Shown here piece by piece: positions 42,811 to 44,162 of a stretch of 44,162 nucleotides of DNA. The notes beneath the pieces were generated by a model. That model was not told where the DNA came from. It saw only the letters and a program-made list of their open reading frames with translations, and ran no database searches. A program made the position numbers and the translations under genes. Source of the stretch: Prolixibacteraceae bacterium (lineage in GTDB: Bacteria; Bacteroidota; Bacteroidia; Bacteroidales; Prolixibacteraceae); assembly GCA_016931385.1 (NCBI GenBank), contig JAFGEV010000334.1, positions 1 through 44,162 of the forward strand, read 5' to 3'. Position 1 is the stretch's first letter; every line of letters starts with the position of its first letter.

Positions 42811-43945
42811 TTTCAAAGATCAGTTTGAAGTCATAAGGCCTTATAATGATGAAGAAGTAAACCCAGCTATTCAGCGTGTAATTGCCAATCCACTTTTTAA
42901 AGGAGTGGTAAATTACCTTTACGAAGGTGAGAATTACGAAGAGGTTATTGAAAGATTTAGACACATTAATACAGTTGATGGTTTCCAGAAAGCTTTTTCG
43001 GACCATGCCGTGAAGCGAACGCTTGAGAAAACAGCGAACGGGCTTACAACTACCGGAGCTGATAAACTTGATACAAGCAAAGGCTTTCTATTTGTGTCCA
43101 ATCACCGCGATATTGTACTCGATTCGGCCATCATGCAGATCTTACTTTTACAAAACGGCCATCATACATCCCAAATCACGTTTGGAAGCAACCTAATGTC
43201 GAGCGAATTTATTATTGACCTTGGCAAACTCAATAAAATGTTCACATTGTATAGGGGTGGTAGTCGCATCGAGCAATATCAAAATGCCATGTTGCACTCG
43301 GTATATATTAAGCATACCATTAAAAACAAAAATGAATCAATTTGGATTGCCCAACGTGATGGCCGCACAAAAAATGGTGATGACCAAACTCAAACCGGCC
43401 TGTTGAAAATGTTTTCGCTTGGGAATAAAGACATTTGCGAAGCGCTGGCAGAACTTAACATTGTTCCACTTACCGTTTCGTATGAATATGAACCATGCGA
43501 TGTGTTTAAAGTTAAGGAAGCCTATTTTTCTGAAAGCGGAAAATATGTAAAGGCGCCAAATGAAGATTTTGAGAGCGTGATGTATGGCATCACTATGTTT
43601 AAAGGAAAAATTCATATGGCATTTGGAACCCCTCTGAATGAATTTATTCGCAACCTATCAAAAACACCGGTTGACCAAAACGAAAAGGCATTACTAATTG
43701 CACAGGAAATTGACCGTCAAATACATTTGAACTATAAATTAAACGGGGTTAATTACATCGCGTACGATTTATTAAATGCCAGCAATAATTACCTCAACAT
43801 TCAATACAGCTTAGATGAGATCATACAATTTGAAAACTACATCGCCCAAAAACTGTTAATGATTGATGGAGATAAAGCCAAACTCCGAGATTATTTCATT
43901 AAAATGTATGCAAACCCGGTGACTAATTACTTGTCGAAAAAATAG
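42803..43945 (+). CDS. 1-acylglycerol-3-phosphate acyltransferase-like protein (PlsB/PlsC group)
   Basis: The 380-aa protein has FVSNHRDIVLDSAIM (His101); the His-to-Asp spacing is one residue longer than in standard HX4D, a variant that occurs in Bacteroidota homologues annotated as acyltransferases. An YRGGSR motif follows at the substrate-binding position and IWIAQRDGRTKNGDD in place of FPEGTRS. It probably esterifies a lipid or the resorcinol with an acyl-ACP. It overlaps the ligase gene and ends the visible cluster. Confidence 0.83.
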   Translation: MDNFKDQFEVIRPYNDEEVNPAIQRVIANPLFKGVVNYLYEGENYEEVIERFRHINTVDGFQKAFSDHAVKRTLEKTANGLTTTGADKLDTSKGFLFVSNHRDIVLDSAIMQILLLQNGHHTSQITFGSNLMSSEFIIDLGKLNKMFTLYRGGSRIEQYQNAMLHSVYIKHTIKNKNESIWIAQRDGRTKNGDDQTQTGLLKMFSLGNKDICEALAELNIVPLTVSYEYEPCDVFKVKEAYFSESGKYVKAPNEDFESVMYGITMFKGKIHMAFGTPLNEFIRNLSKTPVDQNEKALLIAQEIDRQIHLNYKLNGVNYIAYDLLNASNNYLNIQYSLDEIIQFENYIAQKLLMIDGDKAKLRDYFIKMYANPVTNYLSKK

Positions 43946-44035
43946 CTTTTTTTGACTTGGGCTAATCAGCAGATTATAATAAGAGTCACAAAATAAACCG
44001 ACACTAAAAAACAGAGTGCATAAGGTTACTTTTGC

Positions 44036-44052
44036 CAGAGCTTGAGGCTCTG
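44036..44052. repeat. small perfect hairpin near the right edge
   Basis: CAGAGC-TTGAG-GCTCTG. The surrounding 217-nt region (43946-44162) holds no gene. TATTTTTG at about 44115 could be a -7 box and AAGGAGG near 44145 is a strong Shine-Dalgarno, which is unusual in Bacteroidota and more common on mobile elements. The hairpin may be the end palindrome of an IS200/REP-type element just past the window. Confidence 0.4.
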
Positions 44053-44162
44053 CTCATATTGTTACTCCCGCGCATTTTATACTTCATAATGTTTATAAAT
44101 TGAGTAATTAACACTATTTTTGCTCTATTCAGGTTCCCTTTTTAAGGAGGATTACGTATACC

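Overview
This window is most of a flexirubin-type pigment gene cluster, that is, an aryl polyene (APE) joined to a dialkylresorcinol (DAR), from a member of the Bacteroidota. The phylum call rests on DarA/DarB homologues, a tyrosine ammonia-lyase (TAL) close to the Flavobacterium johnsoniae type, a DUF5686 outer-membrane protein, the three-part MMPL/acyltransferase/methyltransferase fusion, AT-rich DNA, TAnnTTTG-like promoter boxes and few Shine-Dalgarno sites. I cannot name genus or species. Every convincing complete gene is on the + strand; one possible minus-strand gene is cut by the left edge.

Layout. 1-765: edge, with a possible truncated divergent gene and a small secreted protein. 1018-9213: darA, darB, a conserved small protein, a BtrH-like acyltransferase, an ABC-2 exporter pair and a first ACP/ketosynthase/chain-length-factor (CLF) cassette. 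9403-11896: TAL, which makes the 4-coumarate starter, and a FabG-type ketoreductase. 12112-13590: three small membrane or exported proteins of uncertain role, with AT-rich intergenic repeats. 13978-18089: a CrtI-like FAD oxidoreductase and a large DUF5686 outer-membrane protein. 18542-27874: a dense operon with a FabB-like ketosynthase, ACP, LpxL/HtrB-like acyltransferase, SAM methyltransferase, ApeP-like hotdog protein, 4HBT thioesterase, another ketosynthase, a half-length ketosynthase-like protein, a second ACP/KS/CLF cassette and a polysaccharide deacetylase. 27976-39242: LolA, a LolB/DUF3261-like protein, an ApeI-like dehydratase, GT2-DUF2062, the 1283-aa MMPL/PlsC/methyltransferase fusion, two more CrtI-like oxidoreductases and a C45-type Ntn acyltransferase/hydrolase. 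39381-43945: a membrane polyferredoxin, a PAF-acetylhydrolase-like hydrolase, a PaaK-like acyl-activating enzyme and a PlsB/PlsC-like acyltransferase.

How the genes fit together (known for the families, inferred here). TAL deaminates tyrosine to 4-coumarate and the PaaK-like ligase activates it. KS:CLF pairs, FabG and the ApeI:ApeP-like dehydratase extend it into an aryl polyene on the ACPs. DarB and DarA condense and aromatise the dialkylresorcinol. One of several acyltransferases (BtrH-like, C45, LpxL-like, PlsC-like) would make the ester. Methyltransferases and FAD enzymes tailor the product. MMPL, ABC, LolA/LolB-like and DUF5686 proteins plausibly move it to the outer membrane. No phosphopantetheinyl transferase or transcription factor is visible.

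The most novel signal is a non-coding element found four times, immediately upstream of darA, TAL, the FabB-like KS and lolA. Each copy has a GAAAC-GA-RCCA...TGGY-GA-GTTY-type helix (variant in one copy) with compensatory changes, and each ends at the start codon with a similar AT-rich tail. It looks like a shared 5'-leader RNA for the cluster, or else a mobile palindromic repeat. The second strong observation is that the two dehydratase-like hotdog proteins each keep only one of the two FabZ catalytic residues, and these are complementary.
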